From positions 3,644,525 through 3,708,524 of the forward strand of contig VXAU01001099.1 in the NCBI GenBank assembly GCA_013399695.1: DNA of 64,000 nt. Reading direction: 5' to 3'. The position numbers and the translations under genes are program-made. Shown in pieces: positions 60,401 to 64,000 of the stretch (positions within the stretch are counted from its first letter, which is position 1; every line of letters starts with the position of its first letter). Origin of the DNA: Formicarius rufipectus (taxonomy: Eukaryota > Chordata > Aves > Passeriformes > Formicariidae). The notes beneath the pieces were generated by a model. The model worked only from the letters and a program-made list of their open reading frames with translations, did not search any database and was not told the origin of the DNA.

Positions 60401-62027
60401 TGTGCCTAATTACTATGGTGCAGCACTAATTAAACTTAAGATAACAAAAGAAGGTTTTTGGACTGTGAAGAGATCTTCCCTCACTTGATTTGGCTTTCAG
60501 TCGCATTCTAGCCCAGACTCCCTCTCCTGCAAATGAAACAAAGCTCACCCCTGCCCCTGCCGTGCGCAGGAGGGGGATCCCAGCGCACTGCGGGATCCCA
60601 GCGCCACCTGGTGCGCAGCCCGGGGGCACCCAGGGCACCCGCATCCCACAAACAGCTCCCATGGCTGGGAAAAAATACTTGTTCTACAGCCTTGTAAGAA
60701 CCCCCATCGCTGTCAGACAGGACAGCCATGCAGACGGAAAGAGCAGTTTGTGTTTCAGTCACTCATTTTTCCAGGTAGCAGTCAGCCCCTGGGGAAAAAC
60801 AACCCTGTGCTTGCTGTCGTGATGCATAGAGGGATTTTTAGAATAAGGACCATATAATTCTCAAACTGTGAGAAATTCAGTCTTTCGGTACTGCTCTGAA
60901 GTCGCTTTTAAACTGCAGCAAAGACAAGGTCAGAAAAACTGATACAAAAACATCTTTTTTTTTTTTTTTTTTAAATCCTCCACCTCCATGTAAATTGTCA
61001 CTCAAAGTTATCACAGCTTAAAACCAGGGGCAAAAAAGACTTTTGCATAATTTTTACAACAGAAGGCAGTAATAATCCTCCCAGATCTATGCATATTTCA
61101 GTCTGAACTCTGAGGATAGTTAGAGATTTTGGCTCTGAATAAACACAAATGCTGATTGTTTCAGGTCTACTGCAGAATTTTTATGTGTTTCAAGAATTCA
61201 ACGCAAACTTGTGACCTGAGAGGCTGTGATATTCAACAGATCTCTGACATGACCAGACTGCAGTACAGTTGATTTCAATCCTTCCCTGGCTTTGTGTCTG
61301 TCACTCTTTAAATTTTACAGTTGGCAGTTTGCAGCTATCTAATATGCAGATGTGCTCTTAAAAATTCCTGGGTTTGATCTTGGCTGTTTCCCGTGTGACA
61401 CTGAGCATGCAATTACAACCAGGCGTGCAGCTTAGCACATGGCAGTGTGCAGGGAGAGCTCCAGAAAGCCACTGCCTCACAGTGCCTATCCGTGAAGCAA
61501 CCAAAGTAGCCACAGCTTGTACTGTGGCTGAGAGAAAATGCTACCTTTCCAGGCCTTTGTTTCTGTTCTGAGTGGTGACTTCCATGAAAATTAGGAAGTT
61601 TATAGCAAGATCTTTAAAGCCAGGACTTGTTTCACCTGGGCATCATCATTCTAGCTGTAGACATGTAAGTCCCTGCAATGTCTTAAAGTGTGAAGTTTCC
61701 CTTACACCAATGAGAAAGCACACCTGTACAGTTGTGACTTTAAATAGACAGTTTAAATTAGCTTGTTCCTTTAATTATACTCTATAATCTTCTCAGCTAC
61801 AGTGTAAGTGTCCTCTTACCTTCCACCGTCAGTTCCACGGTCACCTGACGAACCCCACCATCATTGGCAGCCTCGCAGGTGTATTTGCCCCCATCACCTT
61901 CCTGCACACCTTTGATTACCAAGCTGAATATCCCCCGAATGCTGCGGTCCATGATGTAATGGTCTCCCTCTGGGACAGGATGCCCATTTCTGTACCAGGT
62001 GATCTGGGGCTCAGGGTACCCTCTGAC
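3292..62027 (-). CDS. MYLK: Myosin light chain kinase (long form), partial gene, 15 coding exons
   Basis: MYLK encodes the Ca2+/calmodulin-dependent kinase that phosphorylates the regulatory light chain of myosin II, driving smooth-muscle contraction and non-muscle contractility. This window holds the N-terminal, actin-binding and Ig-rich part: most of Ig1, Ig2 to Ig6, five 28-residue DFRxxL-type repeats, and Ig7. The catalytic domain, FN3, calmodulin site and telokin region are not here. I joined the 15 exons (208, 49, 166, 166, 37, 575, 204, 135, 153, 138, 198, 247, 81, 890 and 117 bases) by GT/AG sites and matching phases; the frame stays open for 3364 bases. Identity rests on near-residue-level agreement with chicken and human MYLK as I remember them. 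The gene is incomplete at both ends because of the window, not because of damage; I saw no frameshift or stop in any exon. Confidence 0.97.
8026..8167. repeat. A-rich and (AAAACC)n-like tract
   Basis: Two A-rich blocks, 8026-8070 with AAAACC units and 8146-8167 as nearly pure A, are separated by about 75 bases of ordinary sequence. Confidence 0.75.
10256..10273. repeat. Poly(T) tract
   Basis: A run of about 18 T is followed by CCCC. Similar runs occur at 30498-30516, 46030-46044, 49449-49464, 58427-58443 and 60955-60972. None has an adjoining SINE or LINE body that I can recognise. Confidence 0.85.
11027..11073. repeat. Short tandem duplication
   Basis: ACTGATATTCATTCTGATAT occurs twice with a period of 26 bases (from 11027 and 11053). 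Each copy itself holds two TGATATT units. Confidence 0.8.
11351..11369 (+). promoter_or_regulatory. Weaker CTCF-like motif
   Basis: CACCAGAGGGCA (11355-11366) matches all 12 positions of the CTCF core, but the flanks fit poorly. It reads on the plus strand, opposite to the two motifs to its right. It lies in the 10-kb intron before the last exon. Confidence 0.3.
13415..14304 (-). CDS. MYLK: MYLK large exon: DFRxxL actin-binding repeats and first half of Ig7
   Basis: The acceptor is a long pyrimidine tract ending ATCATAG (14305) and the donor GTAAAT (13414). It has 296 whole codons between phases 2 and 1. In order: FGRTSGFKK linker; five 28-residue units (DVRGVL, DFRDIL, DFRANL, DFRSVL, DFRSVL); an Ala/Pro/Lys-rich stretch; then SKGTAPSFTEKLKDAQVVDG and LVLQCRISSDPPAAVTWTLD, the start of Ig7. 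The DFRxxL units bind actin filaments. The methionine of EQMDFRANL (14010-14012) is the start of the short smooth-muscle kinase in chicken and mammals. The KPAE-type repeats that follow this region in human are absent. Long open frames on the opposite strand here are shadows. Confidence 0.97.
13758..14177 (-). repeat. MYLK: Five coding 84-base tandem repeats (28-residue units)
   Basis: The D of each motif core falls exactly 84 bases apart: DVRGVL (from 14177), DFRDIL (14093), DFRANL (14009), DFRSVL (13925) and DFRSVL (13841). Each unit binds F-actin in the known family; the first unit is degenerate (DVR for DFR), as in human. The end of the last unit is arbitrary. Confidence 0.9.
14010..14012 (-). 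other. MYLK: Likely start codon of the short smooth-muscle MLCK isoform
   Basis: The ATG opens MDFRANLQRQVKPKT, which is the N-terminus of the gizzard and mammalian smooth-muscle MLCK as I recall it. Its context is GCAG before and G after, so only the +4 G fits the strong consensus. It is 292 bases inside the exon, which would give a short isoform an untranslated leader from the upstream intron and the exon's first third. Three DFRxxL motifs remain downstream of it. Use in this species is inferred from the family. Confidence 0.7.
14305..14663 (-). other. MYLK: MYLK intron, 359 bp
   Basis: The shortest intron of the window. It contains the candidate internal promoter and a strong pyrimidine-rich acceptor tract. 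Confidence 0.9.
14396..14475 (-). promoter_or_regulatory. MYLK: Candidate internal promoter: CArG box and TATA-like element
   Basis: Read on the minus strand, the 359-base intron contains a perfect CArG box, CCTTATATGG (14466-14475), followed 64 bases later by CTATAAACA (TATAAA at 14396-14401). A start site about 30 bases downstream would fall near 14365, inside the intron and ahead of the exon with the short-isoform ATG. SRF binding to CArG boxes with myocardin drives smooth-muscle genes, and the short MLCK is known to come from an internal promoter of this gene. The motifs are seen; the promoter role is inferred. Confidence 0.55.
14664..14744 (-). CDS. MYLK: MYLK 81-base exon: last strand of Ig domain 6 and linker
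   Basis: The acceptor is TTTCAG (14745) and the donor GTGAGT (14663). In phase 2-2 it encodes NQVGECSCQVSLMLRESSAS, then TAEMLR, and leaves two bases of an aspartate codon. It closes Ig6 and leads into the actin-binding region. It lies only 359 bases from the next exon, the shortest intron in the window, and that intron carries the CArG and TATA-like sequences noted below. It belongs to the long isoform; the short smooth-muscle form should not include it. Confidence 0.93.
15275..15284. promoter_or_regulatory. Second perfect CArG box (palindromic)
   Basis: CCATATATGG is a fully symmetric SRF consensus, 531 bases upstream of the 81-base exon in minus-strand terms. A CCAAT box in forward orientation (15204-15208) lies near it within a compact, mixed-composition block (about 15100-15500). 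It could assist the candidate promoter at 14396-14475. About five CArG matches are expected by chance in 64 kb, so position is the main argument. Confidence 0.4.
18002..18020. repeat. (AAT)n microsatellite
   Basis: About six AAT units end in an A run and a CA-rich tail. Confidence 0.85.
22501..22747 (-). CDS. MYLK: MYLK exon: Ig domain 6
   Basis: The acceptor is AACTGCAG (22748) and the donor GTATGT (22500). It enters in phase 1 and leaves in phase 2, with 81 whole codons. It begins EPQDGIQPWFISKPRSVTAA, then NVLISCAIAGDPFPTVHWFK, and ends with the F-strand AGQYEIQL. The B-strand cysteine and C-strand tryptophan are present. The F-strand position that is normally cysteine is isoleucine, as in human and chicken. 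The G strand comes from the next exon. Confidence 0.95.
22748..23953 (-). other. MYLK: MYLK intron, 1.2 kb
   Basis: Nothing beyond unique AT-rich sequence seen. Confidence 0.85.
23954..24151 (-). CDS. MYLK: MYLK exon: second part of Ig domain 5
   Basis: The acceptor is AATTTGCAG (24152) and the donor GTATAA (23953). In phase 1-1 it encodes 65 whole codons, starting NPPPEIIWLHNGKEIQETED, then FHFEKKGNEYSLYIQEVF and the F-strand TGKYTCEAWNEVGE, ending TQATLTVQ. It completes Ig5. The donor (CAAG then GTATAA) is weaker than its neighbours but keeps GT. It has no methionine near its start and was found from the residue pattern and phase. Confidence 0.95.
24152..24798 (-). other. MYLK: MYLK intron, 0.65 kb
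   Basis: Splits Ig5; no other feature seen. Confidence 0.85.
24799..24936 (-). CDS. MYLK: MYLK exon: linker and first strands of Ig domain 5
   Basis: The acceptor is ACTTCACAG (24937) and the donor GTGTGT (24798). In phase 1-1 it encodes 45 whole codons: a basic linker KKSSKKAESAQAAKLNKT, then FAPIFLKGLTDLKVMDG and SQVIMTVEVS. The B-strand position that is usually cysteine is valine (MTVEV), as in the human and chicken proteins I recall, so this Ig domain lacks the canonical cysteine by ancestry rather than by decay. Confidence 0.95.
31500..31575 (-). mobile_element. Short CR1-like 3' end fragment
   Basis: CACAGAATCACACAATAACT followed by a degraded GGAACTTTCGAAGAT and CAGCCCCC resembles the reverse complement of a CR1 tail. 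It is short and diverged, so the family is uncertain. Confidence 0.4.
31587..31622. repeat. Compound (CA)n(TA)n microsatellite
   Basis: Six or so CA units pass directly into seven or so TA units, then ACACATATA. It lies next to the CR1-like fragment at 31500 and is likely polymorphic. Confidence 0.9.
32850..33215 (-). mobile_element. CR1 LINE fragment, antisense copy
   Basis: Reading left to right shows the reverse-complement CR1 landmarks in order: CAGCTGGATGGGACCTACAA, AGGATCATCTAGTTCA, GCATTGTCCAAATGCC, TTGGCCACCTCTCTAGG, ACCTGTTCCAGAGTTTCACC, CTCCCTGGCACAGCTTTG and CCTCAGGAGAAATCTCC. It is in the same transcriptional orientation as MYLK and has drifted substantially, so it is an older copy. 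Confidence 0.7.
34884..34901. promoter_or_regulatory. Octamer abutting a CArG box
   Basis: ATTTGCAT (34884-34891), the exact POU octamer in reverse, runs straight into CCAAATTTGG (34892-34901), a CArG consensus. Both sit in the middle of the 16-kb intron. This is a possible enhancer core, but there is no conservation data and single matches are common. Confidence 0.25.
35083..35219. repeat. C/A-rich low-complexity tract with (CAAA)n core
   Basis: Long A runs, a run of eight C, and about six CAAA units (35170-35193). Open frames on the minus strand here are rich in F, V and C purely because of composition. Confidence 0.9.
41008..41160 (-). CDS. MYLK: MYLK exon: second half of Ig domain 4
   Basis: The acceptor is GTCTGCAG (41161) and the donor GTGAAT (41007). 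In phase 1-1 it encodes 50 whole codons, QPIQYAHSTFEDGVAKLTV then QDALPEDDGIYTCLAENN and SCSAQVTVK. This gives the D to G strands of Ig4 with the F-strand cysteine. It is nearly identical to the chicken exon. The following intron, 16 kb, is the longest in the window. Confidence 0.95.
46359..46620. repeat. 102-bp GC-rich minisatellite, about 2.6 copies
   Basis: Copies begin at 46359, 46461 and 46563 (partial). Each unit is built from related sub-units of 22, 22, 21 and 37 bases around the core GAGCACAGCCC..GTCCCC. Copies 2 and 3 are nearly identical, so expansion is recent. Because 102 is divisible by three, long open frames run through it on both strands, but they have no coding character. 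It lies in the intron downstream of the Ig4 first-half exon. Confidence 0.9.
46624..46642 (-). promoter_or_regulatory. Strong CTCF-like motif
   Basis: On the minus strand the sequence TGGCCAGCAGGGGGCGCTG agrees with the 19-base CTCF consensus at 17 positions, including the whole AGGGGGCGCT core. It lies at the edge of the GC-rich minisatellite and 181 bases downstream (in gene direction) of the Ig4 first-half exon. Binding is predicted, not shown. Confidence 0.6.
46823..46957 (-). CDS. MYLK: MYLK exon: first half of Ig domain 4
   Basis: The acceptor is TTTTAAAG (46958) and the donor GTAAGG (46822). In phase 1-1 it encodes 44 whole codons, beginning PKVEEVAPCFSSVLKGCTV and continuing to SEGQDFVLQCCVGGVPVPHI, then TWLLN. 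These are the A to C strands of Ig4 with the B-strand cysteine and C-strand tryptophan. The exon has no long open frame of its own and is easily missed, but both joins are in phase and the residues match chicken. The polypyrimidine tract of its acceptor is weak. Confidence 0.93.
46958..48066 (-). other. MYLK: MYLK intron, 1.1 kb
   Basis: Unique sequence; no feature seen. Confidence 0.85.
48067..48270 (-). CDS. MYLK: MYLK exon: main part of Ig domain 3 (cassette exon in human)
   Basis: The acceptor is TTGTCTAG (48271) and the donor GTAAGT (48066). It enters and leaves in phase 1 and is 204 bases, so it can be skipped without breaking the frame. It reads VSGKPKPEVKWFKEGRPVKA, then the F-strand DSGSYSCTAVNPKG and SWLLTV. 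The matching human exon (69 codons) is skipped to give the MLCK2 isoform and carries the Src-phosphorylated tyrosines 464 and 471. Here the aligned residues are histidine (48191-48193) and cysteine (48170-48172). Skipping in this species is inference. Confidence 0.95.
48421..48482. repeat. Clustered TGTCAAA motif with a perfect palindrome
   Basis: TGTCAAA or its reverse complement recurs several times in 60 bases. Within it TGTCATTTG and CAAATGACA form 9-base arms around a single T (48440-48458). Confidence 0.6.
48722..49040 (+). mobile_element. CR1 LINE fragment, different subfamily
   Basis: Landmarks are CTCAGCCTGGAGAAGAGAAG, CAGTGGTGTCCAGTGAATAC, CACTGGCACAGGTTGCCCAG and AGAAGTTGTGAAGTTTCCTG, followed by GGAGATATGCAGAAGTCA and TTTAGGTGATGCTGCATGAG. 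The GGTGTCCAGTG form differs from the copy at 641, so it is another CR1 subfamily. The 3' octamer tail is lost. Confidence 0.75.
50173..50747 (-). CDS. MYLK: MYLK long linker exon and start of Ig domain 3
   Basis: The acceptor is CCTTCAG (50748) and the donor GTAAAG (50172). The exon has 191 whole codons and begins with one base of a cysteine followed by MPPKPATSAVKA. The region is low-complexity, rich in S, K, E, Q and P, and probably disordered. A conserved patch, PVLQKTSSTITLQAVK, is shared with human and chicken. The last 30 residues (EPLGIPPRFESHPQNLEASE and on) start Ig3. At the place of the usual B-strand cysteine the frame reads KFQSK, so serine replaces cysteine. The methionine at the start of the open frame is internal and is not a translation start. 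Confidence 0.95.
50748..52084 (-). other. MYLK: MYLK intron, 1.3 kb
   Basis: Contains the tRNA-like remnant (51362); otherwise unique. Confidence 0.85.
51362..51432 (-). mobile_element. tRNA-like SINE remnant or tRNA pseudogene
   Basis: On the minus strand there is a perfect Pol III A box, TAGCTTAGCGG (51416-51426), an anticodon-like arm with a 5-bp stem GCTTC/GAAGC and a 7-base loop, and a B-box-like GATTCAAGTTCC (51372-51383) at tRNA-like spacing. The acceptor stem does not pair and the T arm is degraded, so it is not a working tRNA. An old tRNA-derived SINE is the best reading. Confidence 0.5.
52085..52121 (-). CDS. MYLK: MYLK 37-base linker exon after Ig2
   Basis: This tiny exon was needed because the phases of the flanking exons do not join directly. 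The acceptor is TTTGAG (ending 52122) and the donor GTATGT (52084). It completes a glycine and reads PEKADTYAQPP followed by two bases of a cysteine codon, matching PDKTDTHAQPLC of chicken MYLK as I recall it, codon for codon. A second AG six bases inside the exon (CCAGAG) would drop two codons and keep the frame, so minor alternative acceptor use is possible. No domain is present; it is a flexible linker. Confidence 0.85.
52122..54888 (-). other. MYLK: MYLK intron, 2.8 kb
   Basis: No repeat or motif recognised. Confidence 0.85.
54889..55054 (-). CDS. MYLK: MYLK exon: second half of Ig domain 2
   Basis: The acceptor is TTTGCAG at 55055 and the donor GTACAG at 54888. The exon starts in phase 0 with GDTQLQHNERFSM and ends in phase 1 after VSAELTVQ. 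It holds the D to G strands of Ig2, including the F-strand SGLYTCTVANSAG with its cysteine. It pairs with the exon at 57384-57549 to complete one I-set domain. CpG is denser here than in the neighbouring exons. Nothing is missing. Confidence 0.95.
55055..57383 (-). other. MYLK: MYLK intron, 2.3 kb
   Basis: Splits Ig2. It contains the GTTT tract near its 5' (right) end, within about 300 bases of the upstream exon's donor. Confidence 0.85.
56976..57087. repeat. G/T-rich (GTTT)n tract
   Basis: GTTT and GTTTT units dominate for about 110 bases. It is the complementary type of the CAAA tracts at 35083 and 63575, here in the opposite orientation. Confidence 0.9.
57384..57549 (-). CDS. MYLK: MYLK exon: linker and first half of Ig domain 2
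   Basis: The acceptor is TTTCCAG at 57550 and the donor GTATGA at 57383. One base completes the glycine from the 49-base exon and 55 codons follow, ending in phase 0. The linker reads RPSIWGESPPKFATKP and is followed by VVVREGQTGKFSCKITG and RPQPQVTWFK, the A' to C strands of Ig2 with the B-strand cysteine and the C-strand tryptophan. The sequence is almost identical to the chicken exon as recalled. A different frame is also open over this stretch but makes no recognisable protein. Confidence 0.95.
57550..60079 (-). other. MYLK: MYLK intron, 2.5 kb
   Basis: A poly(T) run at 58427; otherwise unique AT-rich sequence. Confidence 0.85.
60080..60128 (-). CDS. MYLK: MYLK 49-base linker exon between Ig1 and Ig2
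   Basis: This small exon has a CAG acceptor (60129-60131) and a GTAAGA donor (60079). It completes the glycine codon left by the previous exon and encodes NPLMKYSLPSSAKTP before leaving two bases of another glycine. Its 15 whole codons equal the human exon in number, and KYSLPSSAKTPG matches the chicken linker as I recall it, so the call is firm despite the short length. It carries no domain. Its length is not a multiple of three, so skipping it would shift the frame. Confidence 0.9.
60129..61819 (-). other. MYLK: MYLK intron, 1.7 kb
   Basis: Contains a CpG-rich patch (60530-60660) with the second CTCF-like motif and a duplicated GGGATCCCAGCGC, and a poly(T) run at 60955. Confidence 0.85.
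60599..60617 (-). promoter_or_regulatory. CTCF-like motif in a GC-rich island
   Basis: On the minus strand TGCGCACCAGGTGGCGCTG matches the CTCF consensus at about 15 of 19 positions with an intact CACCAGGTGGCGCT core, a common variant. It sits in a roughly 130-base GC- and CpG-rich patch (60530-60660) inside an otherwise AT-rich intron, in the same orientation as the motif at 46624. Confidence 0.45.
61820..62027 (-). CDS. MYLK: MYLK exon: second part of Ig domain 1
   Basis: The acceptor is a pyrimidine-rich tract ending CAG at 62028-62030 and the donor is GTAAGA at 61819. The exon enters in phase 0 and leaves with one base, encoding 69 codons plus the G of a glycine. It begins VRGYPEPQITWYRNG and ends with the F-strand GKYTCEAANDGG and a VTVELTVE strand, typical of an I-set Ig domain. 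Ig1 belongs to the long non-muscle isoform only. The preceding exon, which should supply the start codon and the A and B strands of Ig1, is not visible up to 64000. An apparent methionine upstream of this exon (62102) is intronic read-through. Confidence 0.95.
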
Positions 62028-62589
62028 CTGGAAAGAAGTGACAGAGATGGAGAAAGAAGGTAAACTTAACAGATGATGATATTGTGAAGAAATGTTGGAC
62101 ATTTAGCAATGCAGTGGAAAGTTCTTGACACAGGAGCTGTTAAACACATATTCATTGCAAGCCAAATGGCAGAACATAATGAAATGAAAAAACTCTTGGA
62201 TAAGTCAAAATCATAACACTAGTCAGGCAGAGATACTTATGCAGAAAAATTTCACACTAGTATGGTTTCTCTGCAGAGACAGAGTGACAGTGCCATTGAA
62301 GAATCCTGACATCTGGGTCCCCACTGTTCAGAAGCTCAAGGGCAATAGCGCTACTACCCCTCTGAGCATGCAAGACTGAAAGGTCAAGTCCTGGTTATAG
62401 TAGCCAGGATCAGTTTGTCACTGGGTGGGTGTGTGTTCTAAACCCTCTAAGTCATTTTTCTCATGAACTGCTCACAATAGCCCATTTGCAGCAGCTTCCT
62501 AGAGCACACCCAACCCCTCCGGCTACAAGCAGCTCCGTGTTTAGGAACTTCTGTGAGATAAGGAAGTTCTCCTGCCTCCACACTCACCT

Positions 62590-63085
62590 GAGGGGTCATG
62601 TCTGCTAATGGGCCATCAGGGATGCCAAAAACATGCCAGGATTCACCTCACAGAGTAAATCACCCAATGTGAAACTCTCCACCCTGGGGGAGGGACTGGG
62701 CATTCCCATTGGAGCCCAAGCATAGATAAGGTTGGGGTTTTGGGACTGGTGGCACCACTTGTCAGATCCAGAGGAGGAGCAGAGCCTCAACAGGACTGTG
62801 ACTGCCACTCTTGACTGGACTGCAACCATCATTTTCACCAGCAGGTTTCTTCTTTCATTTTACTTTGAACTCGGGGCCCACGTGGTGCTCAGCACAGGGG
62901 TTGGCGAGCTCTGTTCTGCTCATGCCCCGCTGTTCTGGACTGTACACCCACAGAGTGGGTCAAATGGATTTTCCTTCTGTATCAGTGTATTTATTGTGAT
63001 CTTTTTATTAAATTTTTATTCTAACTTGCAATCCTATTCTGAGTTGGATTAATTTCTCCTGCTGGTTTAACTTTAAACCAGCACA
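62590..63085 (+). mobile_element. Solo-LTR-like fragment of an endogenous retrovirus
   Basis: The stretch has an LTR layout on the plus strand: a GC-rich promoter-like part with CCATTGG and GCATAGATAAGG, an ATTAAA polyadenylation signal (63007-63012), and an end ACCAGCACA that resembles bird ERVL LTR termini. No gag, pol or env frame is nearby. The left border is a guess; no matching 5' terminus or target duplication was identified. Family assignment is from memory and tentative. Confidence 0.45.
63060..63083. repeat. 11-base inverted repeat at the LTR-like 3' end
   Basis: TGCTGGTTTAA, a CT spacer, then TTAAACCAGCA. It ends two bases before the putative LTR terminus. Confidence 0.75.
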
Positions 63086-63574
63086 GGTAGCTACACCAGA
63101 AGTTTCTAGCGTGGTTGCCAAGGATTGACCTTGTAATGTAAACCTGCACACAGCCATCTAGTTTTCAAATGTGCTGAGACATAGTGACCCCTGACAATAC
63201 ACAGGCAAGAAATGCAGACATGTGCCAAATGTTGTCTCGATCTTTAAAAGCAGAAGATAAGGAGTTGCACTTTAAGAAAGGGTTATTATGGGTCATTCTC
63301 ATATTATGGTGGGAGGGGGATTATAAGCACACAGCTGTGTTCACACAAACACACTGCTCAACTTAAACAGCTTTGTGATCTGCCCAAAAGAAGAATTTTC
63401 AAGAAAATGAACCAGACCTATGCTCATTAAATAGCAACCATATTAATATATCCCTGCCTGCTATGGCACTAATGATACCTTCAGATTTGCAGATCCTCAG
63501 TTGGTAAAGCTGAGAACTGAGTTCTTGATTTCAACTGAGCTGTTGAAACCTGATGAGGATCTGTTTTTCTTTTG

Positions 63575-63691
63575 CAAAAAAAAAACCCAAAACAAAATAC
63601 ACACCCCCAAACAAAAAACAAACAAAGAAAAACAACAACAAAACCAAAACCAAACAAAAAAACCCAAACAAACAAACAAACAAAAAAACCA
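63575..63691. repeat. C/A-rich low-complexity tract with (CAAA)n core
   Basis: An A run, a CCCCC block, and repeated CAAA and CAACAA units. Composition and layout are very like the tract at 35083-35219. It explains the Lys/Asn/Gln-rich open frames on the plus strand. Confidence 0.9.
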
Positions 63692-64000
63692 TCAATGGGA
63701 AAACCAAACATAGACCAGTTTCCACCCCAGAAAATTATCTATCTAGGCAAAGCTGCTTCTTCTCTTGTGAGAGAGGCCATCCTCTGTGAGGGCTGCTTTA
63801 GCATGTGTTAATTGTTAGCACACTTCCCCAGTCATCATAACAACTCCTGAGTGCAGTACTTGGTCTCCTATCCCCCCCTCTGATATGTTCACTCCCCATC
63901 TTCTGGCTCTTTGATCCTTTGCCTACATGTCATGAAGTCACTGAGTGGATAAAGATGAGCTGGGATGAGTAAGAGTTGTGTCTGTGTTTGCTCACTGGGA

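Larger units (their letters stand above)
62028..64000 (-). other. MYLK: MYLK intron (partial), right end
   Basis: Contains the LTR-like fragment and the CA-rich tract at 63575. The N-terminal coding exon (start methionine and first Ig1 strands) is not present. Confidence 0.8.

Noticed and set aside
62103..64000. Search for the first MYLK coding exon
   Set aside because: No minus-strand stretch encodes the expected N-terminus or first Ig1 strands; it must lie to the right of the window.

Overview
The window is vertebrate nuclear DNA, most likely from a bird. It is a single large gene with short exons and long introns, littered with 3' ends of CR1 retrotransposons, which dominate bird genomes. 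The protein it encodes is close to, but not identical with, my recollection of chicken myosin light chain kinase. An LTR-like fragment and many C/A-rich runs would fit a songbird, but I hold that more loosely.

The one gene I can support is MYLK, on the minus strand. Fifteen coding exons lie between 62027 and 3292, read right to left. Every junction has GT/AG splice sites and the phases join without a break into 3364 coding bases (about 1121 codons). Both ends of the gene lie outside. The first coding exon (about 50 codons in chicken) is beyond 64000. The Ig8, FN3, kinase, calmodulin-binding and telokin exons are left of base 1.

Layout from right to left: Ig1 second half (61820-62027); a 49-base linker exon (60080-60128); Ig2 (57384-57549 and 54889-55054); a 37-base linker exon (52085-52121); a long low-complexity exon (50173-50747); Ig3 (48067-48270); Ig4 (46823-46957 and 41008-41160); Ig5 (24799-24936 and 23954-24151); Ig6 (22501-22747 and 14664-14744); the large exon with five 28-residue DFRxxL-type actin-binding repeats and the first half of Ig7 (13415-14304); and the second half of Ig7 (3292-3408). 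The longest introns are 24937-41007, 3409-13414 and 14745-22500.

The gene makes a long non-muscle kinase from an upstream promoter. In other vertebrates it also makes a short smooth-muscle kinase from an internal promoter, starting at the methionine of the third 28-residue repeat (14010-14012 here). Just upstream of that exon is a perfect CArG box followed by a TATAAA, a good candidate for the internal promoter. Other non-coding signals are CTCF-like motifs (46624-46642, 60599-60617 and a weaker one at 11351-11369), a 102-bp minisatellite, four CR1 pieces, a tRNA-like SINE remnant, and an LTR-like fragment. I found no second gene, no CRISPR array and no clearly new system. The most useful leads are regulatory, plus a bird-specific change in the Ig3 exon.
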